DNA from: VXOI01 sp965261945
GTDB taxonomy: Bacteria > Chloroflexota > Dehalococcoidia > Lucifugimonadales > UBA3495
Assembly (NCBI GenBank): GCA_965261945.1
Contig: CBDHEF010000002.1
Span: 1,116,001 to 1,180,000, forward strand
Direction: 5' to 3'
DNA length: 64,000 nucleotides
Shown: in pieces, positions 1-9,100 of the stretch
Numbering within the stretch: the first letter of the stretch is position 1
Layout of the letters: each line of letters opens with the position of its first letter
Notes under the pieces: generated by a model
Told to the model about the DNA's origin: nothing
Seen by the model: the letters and a program-made list of their open reading frames with translations, nothing else
Database searches by the model: none
Position numbers and translations under genes: made by a program

Positions 1-182
1 GCATCCAGCCCCTCCAGCGACGGGCGCCAGCCGTCGCCCTCGCCCGATTCGCAGTCGCCCAGGCAGGTCTGGCGCAGCTCGATGTGGCGGGCGCCGCTGG
101 CCTCGGCCTGTGCCACCAGGTCAATCAGTTCCCTGGATTCCAGTTGTATGCGCCACGAGTTGGTGATTGCGCCGAATATCAT
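1..182 (-). CDS. Sugar phosphate isomerase/epimerase-like protein, N-terminal part only
   Basis: The reverse strand opens with ATG at 182 preceded by a GGGAGGAAAG ribosome site. It reads MIFGAITNSWRIQLESR and continues with an LVAQAEASGARHIELRQTC segment before running off the window edge, so only about 60 residues are visible. The pattern (short beta strand, helix, then a strand ending ...GARHIELR) is typical of the first turns of the AP-endonuclease-2/xylose-isomerase-like TIM barrel used by sugar phosphate isomerases and epimerases. It is divergent from the molybdopterin-domain gene at 470. No metal ligands are visible in this piece, so the family call rests on N-terminal resemblance only. 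Confidence 0.55.
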   Translation of the reverse strand, partial: MIFGAITNSWRIQLESRELIDLVAQAEASGARHIELRQTCLGDCESGEGDGWRPSLEGLD

Positions 183-469
183 CTTTCCTCCCGAGTCAAG
201 GGGTCATCGAATCTGGCGCCAAAGGCATGAGGGGCGAGTTTTTACCATTATAACCCGTGTTTCCATAATAATGACGATGAATAATGACATGGGGATTTCT
301 ACCCTCGCCTGGCGCACTCTCAAGAGAGTGAGGGAAAACGTCCCGACCCTGCTGGAGCATCGCCCGTTATGGACAGTTGAACAGGCCCGCGATAATATGC
401 AAATGGATTCAGGAGTATCAGTTCCGGCAGAAGCAACTCTTAACTGCCGGAGTCCAGAGGAGGTCCACA

Positions 470-964
470 TTGAGCGACAACAACAGGGAAGTCTTGAGCG
501 TTTTGCCTCTATGCGGCGCGCAGAGTCCCGATGCGGCATGGGCTGGTCTGAGCATTGGAGGGCTGGTAGCCCGGCCCCGGAACCTGGATACGGACGGGCT
601 GGCCCGGCTGGCGCAGGGTGAGATGGTGGACGACTTTCGCTGCGTCAGCGGTTGGGTTGCGCCGGACCAGCGCTGGGAGGGCGTCCCCGTCGCAGCGCTG
701 CTGGAAGGCGCCGACCCACTGCCCGAGGCCACGCACGTCGGCTTTACGTCCGGCGGTTACACTGTGGGAATGACGTTGGAAGAGGTCCGTGAAGATGGCC
801 TCCTCGTGGCCCTGCGACACAACGGCGCACCCCTGACCGACGAGCATGGCGGCCCCTGTCGGCTGGTGGTGCAGGGCCGCGCCGGGCGTTGGAGCGTCAA
901 GTGGCTGGAACGCATCGACCTGCTGGCCGAGTCGCCGGAAGACACCGGGCACCACCAGCACTGA
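470..964 (+). CDS. Oxidoreductase with molybdopterin-binding (sulfite oxidase/YedY-type) domain
   Basis: A protein of 164 residues. I chose TTG at 470 because AGAGGAGG lies just upstream; an earlier ATG at 377 has no ribosome site. The sequence follows the Oxidored_molyb fold: GLVARPRNL near the start, then FRCVSGW with the Cys that normally coordinates molybdenum, WEGVPVAALL, GYTVGMTLEE, and a closing GGPCRLVVQG...VKWLERIDL block. Known members transfer electrons on small sulfur or amine oxides, but the substrate here cannot be read. It lacks a Tat signal and a dimerisation domain and is much shorter than sulfite oxidase, so it is a stand-alone cytoplasmic domain. It is followed 81 bp later by the amidohydrolase gene on the same strand, a possible two-gene operon. 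Confidence 0.75.
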   Translation: MSDNNREVLSVLPLCGAQSPDAAWAGLSIGGLVARPRNLDTDGLARLAQGEMVDDFRCVSGWVAPDQRWEGVPVAALLEGADPLPEATHVGFTSGGYTVGMTLEEVREDGLLVALRHNGAPLTDEHGGPCRLVVQGRAGRWSVKWLERIDLLAESPEDTGHHQH

Positions 965-1045
965 CCGGGGCGGGATACTCCTTCACGCCAACCCTCCCGC
1001 AGAGGGAACAGAAAATCCGGAAGCGCGATTTGATAAGAGGAACCG

Positions 1046-2005
1046 ATGCGGACAATTGACATCCACGCCCATGTTTCACCGGAAGGCTTCGTTCATGCCT
1101 TCCGCAATGGAGGGACCTGGCACGGCATGGAGGCGAACTCCGTGTCCAATATGCTCTACAACCCCCGCACCACCTGGACCCCCGAAGAGCGCATCGCCGA
1201 CATGAATTCGCTGGGCGTGGACGTTCAGGTTCTCTCCACCAACGCCTTTTTCTACAACTACGACAAAGACGCCCCGGCGACCACGGCAATGGCCCGGGAA
1301 TGCAACGACTATGTGGCGCAACTGGTTAAGGAGCATCCGGCCCGTTTCTCCGGCTTCGCCACTCTTCCCATGCAGGATGTGACCTCCGCGGTCTCCGAGT
1401 TGGAACACGCCATGAACATTGGCCTGAAGGGGGCCATGATCGGCGACCACGTAAACGGCAAGACCTTCGACGAGCCGGAGTTCATGCCTCTGTGGAAATC
1501 GGCTGAGGCGTCCGGCGCGGTTTTCCTGATTCACCAGGGCGGCGATACCGTCGTTACCCCTCGCAGCAGTCGCTACCACCTGCCCAACACCATCGGCAAC
1601 CTGGCCGACCGCGCCGTAACCTTCGCGTCCTTCGTCTTTGGCGGGGTGATGGACGCCTGCCCTGATCTGCGCGTGTGCCTGTGCCACGGCGGCGGCTATA
1701 CCTGCTACGGCATCGGCCGCATGGACCGGGGCTGGCAGGTGCGCCGCGAGGCACGGGCGCATATCACCCAACCACCCAGCAAGTACCTGGACAAGTTTTA
1801 CTACGACTGCCTGACCCACAGCGAGGAGGCTCTGCGCTATCTCATCGACAGCGTGGGGATCGACCGTGTGGTCTTCGGCACCGATTGGCCCTTCGACATG
1901 GCCGCTGACTGGCCCGTGTCGTGGATATTGAGTATGGAAAGCCTGACCGTAGAGGAAAAGGAAGCCATCCTCCATGGCAATCTGGAGCGGCTGCTGGGGA
2001 TTTAG
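1046..2005 (+). CDS. Amidohydrolase 2 family (ACMSD-like) metal-dependent hydrolase/decarboxylase
   Basis: A protein of 319 residues that starts at ATG after AAGAGGAACCG. It shows the TIM-barrel amidohydrolase 2 signature: HxH at residues 7-9 (DIHAHV), a later metal-ligand His in LIHQGG, LCHGGG in the last third, and the catalytic Asp in VFGTDWPFD. Relatives include aminocarboxymuconate semialdehyde decarboxylase and gamma-resorcylate decarboxylase, which remove CO2 from aromatic or ring-cleavage acids; the exact substrate is not deducible. It ends before a strong terminator. The last third of the gene (about 363 bp) has a nearly identical inverted copy at 52873-53235, so this intact gene is the probable source of that fragment. 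Confidence 0.9.
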   Translation: MRTIDIHAHVSPEGFVHAFRNGGTWHGMEANSVSNMLYNPRTTWTPEERIADMNSLGVDVQVLSTNAFFYNYDKDAPATTAMARECNDYVAQLVKEHPARFSGFATLPMQDVTSAVSELEHAMNIGLKGAMIGDHVNGKTFDEPEFMPLWKSAEASGAVFLIHQGGDTVVTPRSSRYHLPNTIGNLADRAVTFASFVFGGVMDACPDLRVCLCHGGGYTCYGIGRMDRGWQVRREARAHITQPPSKYLDKFYYDCLTHSEEALRYLIDSVGIDRVVFGTDWPFDMAADWPVSWILSMESLTVEEKEAILHGNLERLLGI

Positions 2006-2058
2006 GACAGGGCATGGGAAACCAATAATGACCATGACGCTCTGACGAAAAACTACCG

Positions 2059-2098
2059 AAGGCCCTCGATAGCGATGCTACCGAGGGCCTTTGCTTTT
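2059..2098 (+). terminator. Rho-independent terminator after the amidohydrolase
   Basis: AAGGCCCTCG at 2059-2068 pairs with CGAGGGCCTT at 2082-2091 and is followed by TGCTTTT. It lies 54 bp after the stop of the amidohydrolase gene. Confidence 0.85.
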
Positions 2099-2254
2099 GA
2101 ACCGATTGGTTTGCCTGGAAGCTGCTTCCCTAGTTGGACACCCCCCGCCGCTGCCTTATTTGGGGGCCTGTTTATATGCAGTCTGTGGAGAGATTGCGAA
2201 CCCACTAGTACAGAACGAAGACCGCGAAACTGTTGCTTCTTGATTAGGCCAGGT

Positions 2255-2283
2255 AAAGAAGCCCCGGCAGACGCCGGGGCTTC
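2255..2283 (-). terminator. Rho-independent terminator of the small secreted/membrane pair
   Basis: On the reverse strand GAAGCCCCGGC pairs with GCCGGGGCTTC around a 4-nt loop and is followed by TTT. It lies 18 bp beyond the stop of the small membrane ORF, as expected for the end of that transcript. Confidence 0.75.
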
Positions 2284-2301
2284 GGAATTCAGGGAGCGGG
2301 T

Positions 2302-2472
2302 TCAGGCAGGGAGGAAGATTACCCAAAGTACCACCATCACCACTGCGGCTGCCGTCAGCGTCGTCCCAAACCATTTCCAATGACCGCCGCCCCGGAACAA
2401 GGCCAGCCCTGCCGTGAAGTCTAATGCTGCAACAACCGGTGCTGGCAACAGGAGGTAAATGACTGTCATCAT
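2302..2472 (-). CDS. Small two-helix membrane protein, unknown function
   Basis: About 56 residues starting at the ATGATG that follows the upstream stop with one base between (TGA-A-ATG), which suggests translational coupling. Two hydrophobic helices are visible: VIYLLLPAPVVAALDFTAG near the N terminus and TLTAAAVVMVVLWVIFLPA at the C terminus, joined by a basic GGGHWKWFG turn. No known family is recognised. Its tight coupling to the secreted protein gene and the shared terminator suggest the two products act together at the membrane. An in-frame start further upstream (2514) would overlap the previous gene more and lacks a ribosome site. Confidence 0.55.
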   Translation of the reverse strand: MMTVIYLLLPAPVVAALDFTAGLALFRGGGHWKWFGTTLTAAAVVMVVLWVIFLPA

Positions 2473-2473
2473 T

Positions 2474-3121
2474 TCATTGCACTGTACGTGTGGGTCCCAT
2501 CCCCGTACTGCCACTTCCGAATCTAGGGTTGCATGCTATCGGCGCAGCCGATTTTCGGGACGACAGCTCGAAATTACCCTGCCGGTAGTCGTAGTGTTGG
2601 GTCGACCCATCTCCACCGGACTCATTTTCGTTGATAACGCCCCGGTAGGACCAGAAGCAGCAGGCGCTGACTTCCACCTCAACCGACGGTTCTCCGACGA
2701 TGTAGGTGCCGTCGTAGCACCAGACGGTATCCGAGGTGAACCGCCACAGAGTAGTAGTCCTCAATATGTTCTTGTGAGTGAGGGTCACTGTCTGACCTTT
2801 GCAGAGAACACCGTCTGCGGACGCCCCGCTAGCTCCGCCGAAGTCCACGTTGTACTCCGAGACGCTTTCCTCGACACTCCCAACGGAGACGTATCTCATG
2901 ACGCCCTCCATTTCCTCGTCGGTGAGTGTCTCGCCCGCTTCCAGCCTTTGGACCAGTTCAGCCAGGACTTGGTCGTCCATGTCCACGCTACCGCTGCCAC
3001 TGGGCGGCGGACCTTCCGCGATCGCTATTCCGCCGAACAGGGACACCGCCATCAGCACTAGGAAAACCAGGAATCCGAGCTTTGCCGAGCTTTGCGTTGC
3101 TTTGCCTTCGCCCCCTTCCAA
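2474..3121 (-). CDS. Secreted or membrane-anchored small protein, unknown function
   Basis: A protein of 215 residues with TTG start at 3121 behind AAAGGGGCAA. A clear signal peptide/anchor (LGFLVFLVLMAVSLFGGIAIA, about residues 15-36) is followed by a Gly/Ser/Pro linker, an acidic helix (QRLEAGETLTDEEMEG) and a Cys-containing beta-rich region rich in Thr, Val and Trp (TLWRFTSDTVWCYDG, VEVSACCFWSY). I do not recognise the family. The VWCYDG and CCFW motifs with paired cysteines suggest an extracytoplasmic disulphide-stabilised beta domain. The last 25 or so residues after QGNFELS look low in information and may be read-through. It forms a unit with the coupled membrane ORF downstream. Confidence 0.6.
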   Translation of the reverse strand: MEGGEGKATQSSAKLGFLVFLVLMAVSLFGGIAIAEGPPPSGSGSVDMDDQVLAELVQRLEAGETLTDEEMEGVMRYVSVGSVEESVSEYNVDFGGASGASADGVLCKGQTVTLTHKNILRTTTLWRFTSDTVWCYDGTYIVGEPSVEVEVSACCFWSYRGVINENESGGDGSTQHYDYRQGNFELSSRKSAAPIACNPRFGSGSTGMGPTRTVQ

Positions 3122-3148
3122 TTGCCCCTTTATATAGGGCTTAAATTC

Positions 3149-3177
3149 ATATTCATCCCAATTGGAATAAATGTCAA
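3149..3177 (-). promoter_or_regulatory. Candidate promoter for the secreted-protein gene
   Basis: On the reverse strand a perfect TTGACA (3177-3172) is followed after 17 bases by GAATAT (3154-3149), a weak -10 box. It lies about 28 bp upstream of the TTG start in an AT-rich stretch of otherwise empty sequence. Confidence 0.35.
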
Positions 3178-3252
3178 CATTGTGCCAATAATCACACTAC
3201 ACTATTGTTGTAATATCTCGATGAGCCAGCGGGTTAGTTTAGCGAATATCAT

Positions 3253-3404
3253 CTAGTATTACAATGACGGTTCGTAACAAAGGGCCTTGAACACCTCTTC
3301 ATGACGACCTGACCGCGCGTGTGACAGATTTGTGGTCTTGCCTTCCGCGAAGCAATTTCCGGCCCCAGAATGACCAAATTGAGGAACCGTCGTTGTAATA
3401 CTAG
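3253..3404. mobile_element. MITE-like element 1, related to the IS701-type element at 10985
   Basis: A 144-bp non-coding segment (3257-3400) bounded by CTAG on both sides. Its ends are inverted repeats: TATTACAATGACGGTTC on the left and, read inward from the right, TATTACAACGACGGTTC. These closely match the ends of the IS701-like element (TATTACAACGACAGTT). It codes for nothing and is therefore a plausible non-autonomous derivative mobilised by that transposase. Its right CTAG is shared with the next element. Confidence 0.75.
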
Positions 3405-3520
3405 TACTCAGTCACGCCAGAAATGACAGTTGCTGAGAAGCAAGTTTTTGTGAGCCGAATGTTGGACTGCCTGCCACCCGTGATATTTATCCTGCCATTT
3501 CTGGCATGACTGAGTACTAG
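3401..3520. mobile_element. MITE-like element 2, perfect CTAG flanks and 21-25 bp inverted ends
   Basis: A 112-bp segment (3405-3516) between two CTAG sites. The left end TACTCAGTCACGCCAGAAAT and the right end read inward TACTCAGTCATGCCAGAAAT differ at one base. The first bases resemble the terminal repeats of the adjoining IS630-like element (TACTGAGTCAAGG), so it may be mobilised by an IS630-type transposase. It has no coding capacity. It shares CTAG sites with both neighbours. Confidence 0.75.
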
Positions 3521-4777
3521 TACCGGGTCAAACTGGTAATGTCAGACAGGTATTTTGTTAAAAGGTGATGCTATCGTTGGCAGGGAAACTGTGTTGGGTG
3601 AGGTGTGGTGTTCGTGGTGTTCATGGTTCAGGAAAAGTATGAGGTTCAGCTATCCTCGCAGGAGAAGGGGCAGTTACGGAGGATGATCCGGTCGGGCAGG
3701 AGTTCGGCCCAGGCGATCACCCGGGCCCGCATTCCGGGCCCGCATTCTGCTCAAGACAGACGAGGGATGGAATGCTGCCCAGGCAGCCGCCGCTCTGGAC
3801 GTCCCGGAGCGCACGGTGTTCCGCGCCAAGCGGCGGTACGCCGGGGAGGGATTGGACGAGGCGCTGCGGCGCCGCAACCAGGTCAACCGTTACCGGAAGC
3901 CGTTACCGGAAGCTGGATGACCGGGCCGAGGCGCGCCTGATAGCCTTGGCCTGCACCCCGGCTCCCGAGGGCCGCGACCACTGGACTTTGCGCGCCCTGG
4001 CGGGCAAGACGGTTGAACTGGGTCTGGTGGAGTCTTTGTCCCACGAGACGGTGCGGCTGCGTCTGAAAAAAGGCTCTCAAGCCGTGGCGCAGGAAGCAGT
4101 GGCGCATCCCGAAGGTGAGCGCCGACTTCGTGGCCCACATGGAGGATGTGCAGGAACTTTACGCCGAGCCCTATGACCCTCAGAGACCGGTGGTCTGTTT
4201 CGATGAGACCTCCACCCAGTTGCTGGCCGACGTGCGTCCATCCATTCCGCCAGCCCCGGGACGTCCCAAGCGGGAAGACTGCGAATACCTGAGGAATGGG
4301 ACCCGCAACCTGTTTCTCACCTGCGAGCCCCGCCGGGGCTGGCGCCATGTAGAGATAACCCAGCGGCGCACCATGCAGGACTTTGCCCACCAGATGCGCT
4401 GGGTGGTGGACGAGGCTTATCCCGAAGTCCCCGTGATCCGAGTGGTCCTGGACAATTTGAACACCCACAGAATGGCGTCTCTGTATGAGAGCTTCCCGCC
4501 GGCAGAGGCCAGGCGGATTGCCAAGCGGCTGGAGTTCCATCACACGCCCAAGCACGGGAGTTGGCTGAATATGGCGGAGATCGAGTTCAGCGCGCTGGCC
4601 CGGGCCTGCCTCAAAGGGCGAAACCCCCGCGAGGAGGCGCTGCAGAGGAACATCAGCGTCTACGAGGCGGAGCGCAACGCGGCGGCAGCCACCATCAACT
4701 GGCGTTTCACCGCCAAGGACGCCAGAGCCAAACTCCGCCGTCTCTATCCTCACACTTCAACCTTGACTCAGTACTAG
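3517..4777 (+). mobile_element. IS630-like insertion sequence
   Basis: A 1253-bp element (3521-4773) bounded by CTAG at 3517-3520 and 4774-4777. The ends are imperfect inverted repeats: TACCGGGTCAAACTGGTAAT on the left and TACTGAGTCAAGGTTGAAGT read inward from the right. It carries one transposase gene, now disrupted. IS630 elements classically duplicate TA; here the TA sits in the centre of CTAG, so the true duplication could be TA or CTAG. Confidence 0.8.
3623..4777 (+). pseudogene. IS630-family transposase, broken by two 13-bp duplications and one slip site
   Basis: Three frames together give one IS630 transposase: an N-terminal helix-turn-helix part (VQEKYEVQLSSQEKGQLRR, then DEGWNAAQAAAALDVPERT), a middle part, and a DDE catalytic part with VVCFDETSTQ, VVLDNLNTH and GSWLNMAEIEFS giving the three acidic residues. 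Frame changes occur at three places. CGGGCCCGCATTC is tandemly duplicated near 3720-3747. CCGTTACCGGAAG is duplicated near 3889-3914. A run of six A followed by GG lies near 4070. The three shifts (+13, +13, +1) sum to 27. The A6 run could be a genuine slippage site of the kind used by some IS630 elements, but the two duplications are not. The stop codon TAG lies within the flanking CTAG. Confidence 0.8.
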
Positions 4778-5091
4778 CTGCCCTGCGCATTTGGGTTCTA
4801 ACCACTGCGTGTTGTGCTCCTTCGCCTCGCATGCTCCAAGCACCGCAATTGGCCCCCGCACAACTCATCCTTGCAAATACCCCTTAGCCCATTGCAGGGT
4901 GGTGTCGCACCGAAGACCTAACGCCGGCAGCAACGGAATGTGAAGGGTGCCCGGGATTTTGCATTGTGGAACAAGGCTCAAACCAGAGGGAAGCAAAATT
5001 ATCAGGACTCACCCTCACCGAGACACTCTCCACCTTACCTCCTAAGATAGACTATCAGCTTCGGGGAGCAGATCAGGGTCTGAGAAATCCC
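4778..5091. other. Intergenic stretch without a supported gene
   Basis: Between the IS630-like element and the RING-like ORF I see no ORF with a ribosome site and no recognisable RNA or repeat. A plus-strand ORF at 4966-5298 exists but has no family resemblance and lies opposite the better supported small ORF. Confidence 0.5.
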
Positions 5092-5277
5092 CTATGGGAA
5101 AAGTCCATCAGGGTCACCTCCCGGCCTTTTCGGGCGCGGGAACAGGCCATCAGGATCGAACGGTATGGGGTTCGGACAGTAGTTCCGCACATGACTTTGG
5201 AAACAGGGGCCACAAAGCTGATGGCCACACCAAAGCCGGCGATGAGAAGATCGTCGTCTGCGACATATATTGCACAT
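5092..5277 (-). CDS. Small RING-like zinc-finger ORF
   Basis: 61 residues; ATG at 5277 is preceded by GGGCGAGGAAACGTA, a good ribosome site. The product reads C-x2-C (CNIC), eleven mostly basic residues, then C-x-H-x2-C-x2-C (CGHQLCGPC), eight residues and a further C-P. This is the spacing of a RING/treble-clef finger except that the last ligand pair is C-P-N-P rather than C-P-x-C. The C-terminal half contains the motif DPDGLFP twice, separated by a basic RPKRPGG linker. Neighbours are a DUF2971 fragment upstream and a mobile element downstream. RING-type proteins are rare in bacteria, so both the gene and the assignment need caution; it could be a chance ORF. Confidence 0.35.
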   Translation of the reverse strand: MCNICRRRRSSHRRLWCGHQLCGPCFQSHVRNYCPNPIPFDPDGLFPRPKRPGGDPDGLFP

Positions 5278-5350
5278 TACGTTTCCTCGCCCAAGTGATT
5301 CGCAAACTATACTTATCGGATGCATTTGATTGTGTCAGCGCGTGGCTAGC

Positions 5351-5818
5351 TTAGAACACTTGGATAGGGCCACCTAATTCAGCCGGTTTCTCGTCCTTGA
5401 ATTCGTAACGGTTGGTTGCCATCACTAGCTTGGTAGACCGGTTGGTACTGTATCTGTTGTTGAGGTCTTCCAGCCGCGACCGAACGTGCGCGACGGTTTC
5501 TTGTGAGGTGCGCTGGGAAAGCTGTTTTGTCAGTAGGGTCCGAACGTAGAGGCTTCCGTAGTCGAATTTTGCTTTCCTGACGTCACGCTCGGTGACAGGA
5601 GTGGTCCCGTTAAGATTGCTCAAAGCTTGGGCTAGCTGCCGGTTGTCCTCGTCGCCGTCCGATTGAACTGATCCCATTTGCACGGCGCACTCGAACGGGT
5701 CGTTAAGCGCAGCAGGCTGGGTGGCCCGGAGTGTTCCATCGCCGACTACCGGCAGGCACGTCAAAGCCCGTTCGGCCGTCATATACTTGTACAGAACTAG
5801 CAACGTCGTTCGTCTCAC
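5351..5818 (-). pseudogene. DUF2971-type protein, probably truncated
   Basis: 155 residues with GTG start. The N-terminal part LYKYMTAERAL...LRATQPAALNDPFECA is the hallmark of DUF2971, in which an N-terminal LYKY and a conserved NDPFE are followed by a core domain of roughly 200 further residues. Here the protein stops after ELGGPIQVF without the usual later block containing a buried Cys-Phe-Ser segment, so it is about half the usual size. DUF2971 genes are common in defence islands and on mobile elements; their biochemical role is not established. The upstream start is uncertain because the ribosome site is poor. Confidence 0.5.
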
Positions 5819-6134
5819 TCCCTAAACACTGCGGCAGAATGATATGCCTCGACCTAATTTGCAGCGTTATCCACGCAAATGAAGATCCTTTGATTACAGC
5901 CCTCCGGCTACGGGTGTGCCCATGCCTGCACACCATGTTTTCCACTCTCTACCACCTCTCCTGGTAAGTTCAATCTAGCTTGATTCAAAACACCATTCCG
6001 GGTGTTTCTGTGTCGGAAGACCTTATAAGATTGGTGATGCCATCCAAATGTTGAAGTTGACCATCGTTTGACGACCCACCACCAAGGTTAGACATGACCG
6101 GCTTATCTTTTTGTATCTATTTGCGTTGATATTG
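5819..6134. other. Intergenic stretch, nothing recognised
   Basis: AT-richer sequence between the DUF2971 fragment and the end of the methyltransferase gene. No convincing ORF, tRNA or strong hairpin is visible. Confidence 0.5.
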
Positions 6135-9100
6135 CTATTTGACTGCTCCCAGGATCGCGGCTATGCGCCGGGCGGTGTCGGTAAAGTGCCGCACTTCCTC
6201 GGGGAGCATATTGCGGCCGAGGACCTTCTGCTCGCGGTAGGAGAGCCACTTCTTGAGGACCTGATAGCCGCCCAGCTTGTAGTTCCAGACGGCGGCGGGT
6301 ACGTTGCTCCATAGGGCCTTTTCATTCAGGTAAACGTCGACAGCGCGGTCACCCAGTACGCTAACGGCGTCGCCCAGCGCATCCCTTTCGGCGGCGGTGT
6401 AATCGCGCTCCACGACGCGGCCCTGGCCGGGCATCACGGCGTCGCCGGTGCCGAAGTGGCCCCAGCCGGCGGTCAGCGCGAAGTCGTCGCCGTTCATGTT
6501 GTGTCCGTCGGTGGTGGACGGGACGGCGATGGCGGCCAGCTCCGGGCGCAGCGTTCCGGTGGTGACTCCCGGCACCAGTGTCTCCGGGTCCAGCAGCGTG
6601 GCCAGCTCCCGGCCCCGGGCGGCAGAGGCTCGCAACTCGTCGGCGGCACCGGGGGCATTGCCCTCGGGCCAGCCGGGCAGCGGTATGCGGGGCCACTCCA
6701 TGCGCAGCGCCCCGGCGTTGGCTTCCCGGTAGGCCGGGTCGTGCAGCACCGCCAGCGCGTGGTGGAACAGATACTCCACCCCCAACCCCAGCCGGTCGAG
6801 GTACGCCTGCGCCTTGGCGGACAGGTTGGGACGCCGCCCATATCCGTCGGCCTCCAGCAGCAGGCCTTCCTCCCGCAGGTACGCGGGGAACATATTGGCC
6901 CCCCGTTCAATTAGGTGCAGCGATCCAATGTCCCGTGCGAAACAGGATTGCGGTTCCTCCGAACCTTTTCGTAGATGTTGGGCAGAGGACAGCCATAGAT
7001 TGCCGTCAATCACGTTGTGTCGATAGTCGCTTCGCTTCTCGTCCAAGAGCTTGGTGTCGGCTTCCCAGTAGAGCCAGCGGCTGTCGAATGGTCGGTAGGC
7101 ATGGCGGACGAAGCCGCTTTTCTCATCCGGCTTATCTCGTTTGAGTAGCGAGTCTCGAACCGCGCGCGAGTTGAACCGTGCTGAGGAGTTCATCACCGAC
7201 GGGTAACGACGCGCTATCTCTTCATGGCTCAGTTCGGAGTTGAAATAGTCCGCAATTCGCGCCTTCAGCCGGTCAAGGTCAACGTCTATCAGGAAAGAGT
7301 CTCGGCTGGTTTTGACTCCCGGAAAAGACTTCGGGAACAGTTCAGGCAGCGAGGGCCAGCCGCTCCAGCCCCGGTTGACCGCCACCTCCGCGAAGGGTAG
7401 CCCCAACGGCAGCGACGGTTCAATGGTGTCATAGAGTTCGGCAGGCTCCGCTTCCGCCGATTCACTCAGCTCCGAAAGCTTGGCCTGCCCCCAGAGATGG
7501 CGGAAGCCCACGGATTCGGCGGGCGCGTGGTCGGCCTTCCTGACCAGCGTGGCTATGGCGGTGCCCACTTGGATGCCCACCGGGTCGCCCGGCGTGGAGA
7601 AGATGCTGGGGTCGGGTTTGCCGTCAGGAGTAGTCTTGCCCGTCTTGTACCTGTCGCCGTTGAGGTTGTCGATGCGGATGGCGTCGAAGGCCTCCAGGTA
7701 GCGCTCGCGCATTCCGGTGAAGGATAGCCCGTCCAGCCACGAGTAGTTGGAGATGAAGCAGACAATACCGCGTCCAGTCATCTCGGCGATGCGCCGCTCC
7801 GCCATGCGGAAGAAGCGCACGTACAGGTCGTTGAGGCCCTGGCCCTCGGGTTTCTTCACGTTCGTGGCGGTGCGGTAGACTTTTGAAAGCGCTCGTTCCT
7901 CGTTTACGGCCATGCCCGCGAAGCCGTTGTAGGGTGGGTTGCCGAGTATGACCAGCACATCGGGGTGCTGCTTGACCTCCTCCGCCCGCTCCCGCTCCTC
8001 CTCAAGTTCAGGAATCAGCTGCATCTTAATCTGCGTCCCCGGCTCCGGCTCCGTTTCCTTATCCCAGCCGGTGAGGGCATTGGTCAGGAAGACCCCGGGC
8101 CGCTCGTTGTTGTCGTCCGACAGGGCCGCGTCCAGGGCCTGCATGGTCAGGCCGACCTGCAGGTGGGCCACCACGAAGGGAGCGGGCATGATCTCGAACC
8201 CGAACACCCTCTCGGTGGCCGCCTTTTTCACCTGCGCCCCGGCGAGGGCGCCCAGGCCCTTGCCCTGCAGGTTGGCGGCGATGCGCTTCAGTGTCTCGGC
8301 CAGGTAGGCGCCGGTGCCGCAGCAGGGGTCGAGGACGTAGACGTTTTCAGCGGCCAACCCGTCCTCGATGCCCAGGTCGTCCTTGAGGGCGCGGTCAACG
8401 CGGGCCACCATGTAGCGCACCACCTCAACGGGGGTGTACCAGACGCCAAGCTGCTTGCGCAGTGCCGGGTCGAATTCCTCGAGGAACGGCTCGTAGAAGT
8501 AGGGCACCGCCTCGCCCTCATTGAACTTGGCAAAGAAGGCCTCGCGGTCCACCCGGTCCAGGGCCGCCGCCGTCCAGTCCAGAACCTCCACCAATCCCAG
8601 GGGCTTCAGCCTGCCGGGGTCGGAGAGTTGCTGGAACAGCGCCCGGATCACCGGGGCCCGCAGATGCCAGACTGCCTCGCGCCAGTTGAACCGTTCTTTT
8701 GGCGGAGGAGTCTGGCGCGCCCACAGCACCCAGGCGGAGAAGACACCGTAGAAGAGGGTCTGCACCAGGGTCGAGCGGAAGAAGGCTGCGCCCTTGTCAC
8801 CCTCGAACTTCACTCCCAGCGCCTCCTCCAGCGCCGAGCGCACGGCGTCCAGGGATGGCTCGTCGCCGTGCTCCTCCACCCGTGCCAGGCCGTCGCGGGC
8901 GTAGGAGGCCAGCAGCCGGGCGAGGTCGCGGGGCTCCACCAACGCGGCCCGGTGGGACAGGGCGCGGCCCAGGTACTCGGCCAGCGCCGGGCCGGCTTTA
9001 TTGGCGAAGGCGCGCGGGTGCAGCAGCTCCTTGTCGAAGTCAACAGCGGAGTCCGCCAGCCGGAAGGTCTCCAGCCTGGCGGAATTGCCGTTGGCGTCCT

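Noticed and set aside
1076..2035. Long open frame opposite the ACMSD-like gene (319 codons)
   Set aside because: It mirrors the real gene, has no ribosome site or family signature and is a high-GC shadow frame.
2459..3061. 200-codon plus-strand frame opposite the secreted protein
   Set aside because: No ribosome site or signature; the reverse strand has a signal peptide, coupled neighbour and terminator.
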